DNA from: Hydractinia symbiolongicarpus
Taxonomy: Eukaryota > Cnidaria > Hydrozoa > Anthoathecata > Hydractiniidae
Direction of reading: 5' to 3'
DNA length: 64,000 nt
Assembly (NCBI RefSeq): GCF_029227915.1
Contig: NC_079878.1
Coordinates: 4,650,001 to 4,714,000, forward strand
The notes under the pieces are model-generated. The model did not search any database, was not told the DNA's origin, and saw only the letters and a program-made list of their open reading frames with translations. A program made the position numbers and the translations under genes. The number at the start of each line of letters is the position of its first letter. Positions within the stretch are counted from its first letter, which is position 1. Positions 60,298-64,000 of the stretch are shown here, one piece after another.

Positions 60298-63200
60298 CAT
60301 CAATATTTACCCAGGATATACATTTCAGAATAAATTTCTGCTTTTCAAATGTGTCCTGCTAAAATTAAAATCAAATACTCTACATTATATACAATTTAAT
60401 ATAAAATCATCGATGTTCTAAAATCCAATAAAATGAAAAGGAATAGGCAAAACAAAAAGAAAAACGCTAAGCACATAGATGAAATGGAGAAAATACACTA
60501 AAGATAAGATTATAGGTGTCCATGAGTTAAGCGCTCAAATGGGAGATAATTGGTATCAATGGGTGAGGCAACAAAGCTAGCATAATATATGAAATATTGA
60601 AAATGCTATACTAAGAAACGAAAGATGAAACATGCCATATCACAAATGCTTCCTTCTGCTAAATGTCGAATGAATAATCGGCAAAAAAAAAGAAAAAAAA
60701 AAAAAAAAAAATTAATTCAAAACCGCGTATGTCATAAGCTTGCAGTATCTAAAAACATCAAGTAGAAAGGGTGAGAAACAGAGGTGAAAACATATAAATA
60801 AGGAAGACTAGACAAGGTTTAAGAGCTTCATATTGTGTTAGGGTCCAAAGTCCAAATAAAGTGTGTAAGTAGGCCAAACGATTAAAAAATATGGTTATCC
60901 AATTTATTTTTAAATTTCATATAACTAGGCTCCCTTCGTATATCTATTGGTAAAGAATTATATATACTGGCACCCATATAGTAAAAACCATTTCTTGCCA
61001 TATCCAAACGTACTGCTGGTAACTTTAGCGAATAAGAATTGTTTCGAGTCAGTCTTTGATGGTTTAGCAGCTGAAAGTGGTTCCAATAATTTGAGCATGT
61101 TTTACGATCAATACATTTTCTGACAACATTACAAGCATTTCGTTGAATTTTGTCGTAAATGGGTTGTAAACTGTTGTTGTTAGTTACTACTCTGGCACGT
61201 CTATCCAAGGACTGCAGTTTGTTCAACTGGGTGTTATTCAGGTTCAAATTGATGATACTATTGAATGTAATGATTGGAGTTATCATTGTTTCGTAAATCT
61301 TTTTAGCAGTTGTATCGTCAACTTCGGATCGTAGTCTCGTCAGTAAACGGAGTCTTCCAGATGCTTTTTTGTATATAGAGTCGAAGTTGTTATTTAGAGA
61401 CAACTTAGGATCAATAATTGATCCCAAATACTTGTAGCTTTTCGTCTCATTAATCTCCACAAAATTACATGACAATGATATTTTTCCTTCAGCACTTTTC
61501 AACATTTTACTCGTCCCGAATATCATCCATTCTGTTTTCCCTTTGTTTAAATTAATAACAAGATCATTTTCTCGTAGATATGTCTCAACAGCAAGAAGTT
61601 CTTCATTTAATACATTTTCAAGGACGAGAAAGCTTTCACTTGAGAAGTAGATAACAGTGTCATCTGCAAATTTAATAACGCTAGCTTTAAGTAGGACATT
61701 ATCAAAGTCATTAAAGAAAATTAAAAATAATAATGGCCCGAGTATGGACCCTTGCGGAACACCACAATTCACTGGTTGTGGGTCAGATTTGATGTTATTT
61801 ACCACTACTTCCTGCTTTCTCCCAAATAAATAATCAGAAAACCATTCTAGTTCGTTACCACGTATACCATAAGCTGATAATTTCTCAATTAAAATACTAT
61901 GACCAACCGTGTCGAAGGCTTTTGACAAGTCCATGAAAACTGCAGCAACGTATTTTTTCTTATCAACTTCCTTTCTAATGTCATCTAACAATAGATTAGC
62001 AGCCAAATCTGTTGATCTGAGACGACGATACCCAAATTGATACTGAGATAGTAAGTTATTCTTCTCAAGATATTCGATAACTTGGTCATATACTGCCCTT
62101 TCGAGAATTTTTGAGATGACCGGCAATATAGATATAGGTCTATAGTTATTGTTATCGTCAGTCGAACCTTTTTTAAAAATTGGCTTAACTACAGCATGCT
62201 TCCATTCTCCAGGTATCATAGCCGTTTGTATCGATAAGTTTATTATGTGACAAAGTGGAGCAGCGATTTGACTGGAACAATCTTTGAGCAGTCCAGGTGG
62301 AAGATCGTCTACACCTGTGGCTTTACTTCTCTTTAATTTTTTCAGTTCTTTTTCGATCGATATTTTCGATACATATTTGAAGGTAAATATGGAAGTAGTT
62401 CGTAATTTCGACCATTGTGGTTGTTTCCATACAAAATCTTTTAAGGGAATTGATTTCTCCTTGATTTGAGCTGCTATTGAAGAGAAAAACAAACATAGTG
62501 ATTCAACTTTCGATTTGGTTGCTGTAGCATCACTTACGACGTTTCGTGGTTTAGTTGGCATTATTTTCTTTATCGTATCCCAAAATTTCTTTGGATTATG
62601 ACAGTTCTGTGCTAGTAAGTTTTTACTAAATTGGGACTTCGATTCTCGTATTTTACGTGTACATAAGTTTCGAACTTTGCAGTAAGCCTTCCAGTCGCTT
62701 GGCTTTTTCGATTTTCGCGCTTTTCGTAAAGCCTTATCTCTTTCGTTCATCAATTTATATATCTCATTGTTAAGCCACGGACAAAATTGTCCTTTGACTG
62801 TCTTCCCGATGATAGGGGCATGTTTGTTGAACAATGCGGTGAGAGTAGTTTTGAAATATGACCATGCGATGTTCACATCGTTCATTCCATAAAGTTCACC
62901 CCAGTTGTGTTTACTAATTTCGTCAACCATTTGCTCACTAGAGTACTTGGCATAATTCCTAGTCTTGATAATTTTTGGTGGTAACTTATCTCTTCTTAAT
63001 TTTCTGACGAAACCGACCATATCGTGATCGCTGATACCGATGGGGATGACGTCATTTTGGTATGTCGTATCATTTCGAGTAGTCAGAATACAATCAATTA
63101 GCGTTTGTGTATTATCGGTAATTCTAGTCGGTTTTTCAATAAGCTGTTTCAATCCATAAAGACGTAAAAGTTCTTTAATGTCTTTATCATCTGATTTCTT

Positions 63201-63610
63201 TAAGAAATTAATATTCAGATCTCCCAAAAGGTTCACTTCTTTTGATTCAGACATAACAAGCTGCAACAAGTCATTAAGATGAGTTTTAAATTCCCTTGGT
63301 AGATATTTAGAACCTACCGGTGGTCTATACATAGTACCGACTAAAAAACTCTTTGCGTTTTTTTGGAAAATTTCCACCCATAAACTTTCTAGCTCATTAT
63401 GTTCCAAATTTGTCCGATGTTTTCACTTAACTCGATCCGATATATACATGGCTACACCGCCGCATTTGCCTTTTTTTCTGGCTCGGTATATAAAACTATA
63501 GCCCGGTATGTGATAAAGGTCCGGGTTGTCATTATATGAATCTTTTGTAATATGTATTTCGTAATATGAATTTCGCTTAAAAACATTGAAAAAACAACTG
63601 GGCACATAAT
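60298..63610 (-). mobile_element. 5'-truncated CR1/Jockey-type LINE, nearly intact ORF2
   Basis: Reading leftward, the element starts inside the endonuclease domain near 63605, runs through the RT and ends with a 3' UTR (60881-60298). It probably ends in the (TAAA)n tract at 60297-60226. A long A-rich run lies at 60687-60710. The 5' part of the endonuclease and any ORF1 are missing, as usual for target-primed insertion. Confidence 0.82.
60882..63605 (-). pseudogene. LINE ORF2: partial endonuclease plus reverse transcriptase, one in-frame stop
   Basis: An endonuclease remnant holds GYSFIYRARKKGKCGGVAMY, LLGDLNINF and GISDHDMV (the conserved SDH). The RT follows with NNNYRPISILPVISKILER, FMDLSKAFDTVGHSIL, CGVPQGSILGPLLFLIFFND and the active site KFADDTVIY, then a C-terminal domain to a natural stop at 60882. 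A single TGA at 63423-63425 interrupts the frame; the sequence on both sides is in the same phase. The 841-residue part downstream of the stop is otherwise open, so this is a recent insertion. Start codons are not meaningful because the 5' end is truncated. Confidence 0.85.
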
Positions 63611-63619
63611 ATCTTGGAT

Positions 63620-64000
63620 ATGGACGGTACGACCTTTCAACGTACGTTCGATGAAATCAAAATAATACTGATAGCATTGGGAGTGGATGCTGAAAAAATA
63701 AACAAGATCATGGTGAAAATTATTGACGCAAATGTTGCAAAAGAGTTAACGAAGACACAAAAATGCAACAAGGTTTTTTATATTTTGTTGCTCGTCACAG
63801 TAATTTCGCTTTTTTTCCGGAATCATTATATAGCTTCGACAGTAGAAGTTATCTTAGAAGAAATTTCAGATGTAGACAGATCTAAGGATTATCTAACAAC
63901 ATCTGTTGAACATGTCTTCAAACGAAATGTAGAGTCGGAAAAAGTTTTAAATAACACAAAACAAAGATGGAACTTAGAGAAAATAGATATTCGGCATAAA
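63620..64000 (+). CDS. start of a predicted single-pass membrane protein, runs off window
   Basis: An ATG at 63620 opens 127 codons without a stop to the window end. The N-terminal 50 residues are amphipathic and charged (MDGTTFQRTFDEIKIILIAL). A hydrophobic segment VFYILLLVTVISLFF follows at about residues 53-67, then a charged, possibly lumenal or extracellular stretch. The layout suggests a type II membrane protein such as a Golgi enzyme, but no family is recognisable from this part. The ATG lies about 10-15 bases from the truncated 5' end of the antisense LINE. It could also be a first exon or a chance frame. Confidence 0.45.
   Translation, partial: MDGTTFQRTFDEIKIILIALGVDAEKINKIMVKIIDANVAKELTKTQKCNKVFYILLLVTVISLFFRNHYIASTVEVILEEISDVDRSKDYLTTSVEHVFKRNVESEKVLNNTKQRWNLEKIDIRHK

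Overview
This is a window of AT-rich animal nuclear DNA. Its genes have short exons with GT-AG introns and are separated by many transposable elements. The mix of genes and elements (KIF26- and WDR86-type genes, C-type lectin genes, a split-direct-repeat DIRS-order element, an IS3-like eukaryotic DNA transposon, CR1/Jockey-type LINEs) fits a cnidarian, probably a medusozoan. That placement is inference, because no marker gene is present.

Left part (1-11 kb): two convergent host genes. The 3' part of a KIF26-type atypical kinesin is on the + strand (83-5166, at least 12 exons, 5' end outside the window). A complete four-exon WDR86-like WD40 gene with an N-myristoylation motif is on the - strand (7773-10805).

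11-20 kb: mostly non-coding. It holds a perfect long palindrome, a tRNA-derived SINE, pogo/Tigger remnants and one weak two-exon gene candidate.

20-42 kb: two paralogous secreted-lectin-type genes of the order CTLD-CTLD-Apple/PAN-like. Copy B (35780-41947) is open in all five recognised exons. Copy A (20111-27839) is a pseudogene with frameshifts, a stop codon and a lost splice acceptor. Its fourth intron carries a near-complete PAT/Ngaro-like tyrosine-recombinase retrotransposon (22471-27469) in split-direct-repeat layout. That element has gag, RT-RNase H and recombinase ORFs, but the position of the catalytic tyrosine is a cysteine. Between the two lectin copies lie a 42-bp minisatellite and a 5'-truncated LINE.

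44.3-48.9 kb: a complete DNA transposon with a perfect 6-bp target duplication, long inverted ends, an intact DDE transposase and a decayed second gene. Both ends carry arrays of the dyad AGGACGTCCT (12 and 25 sites) repeated every 20 bp. This is the most distinctive structure in the window.

50-60.2 kb: a roughly 5.03-kb segment in two almost identical tandem copies, bounded by three (TTTA)n tracts. 60.2-63.6 kb: a LINE on the - strand, 5'-truncated, with one in-frame stop. From 63620 an open + strand frame encoding a predicted membrane protein runs off the end of the window.
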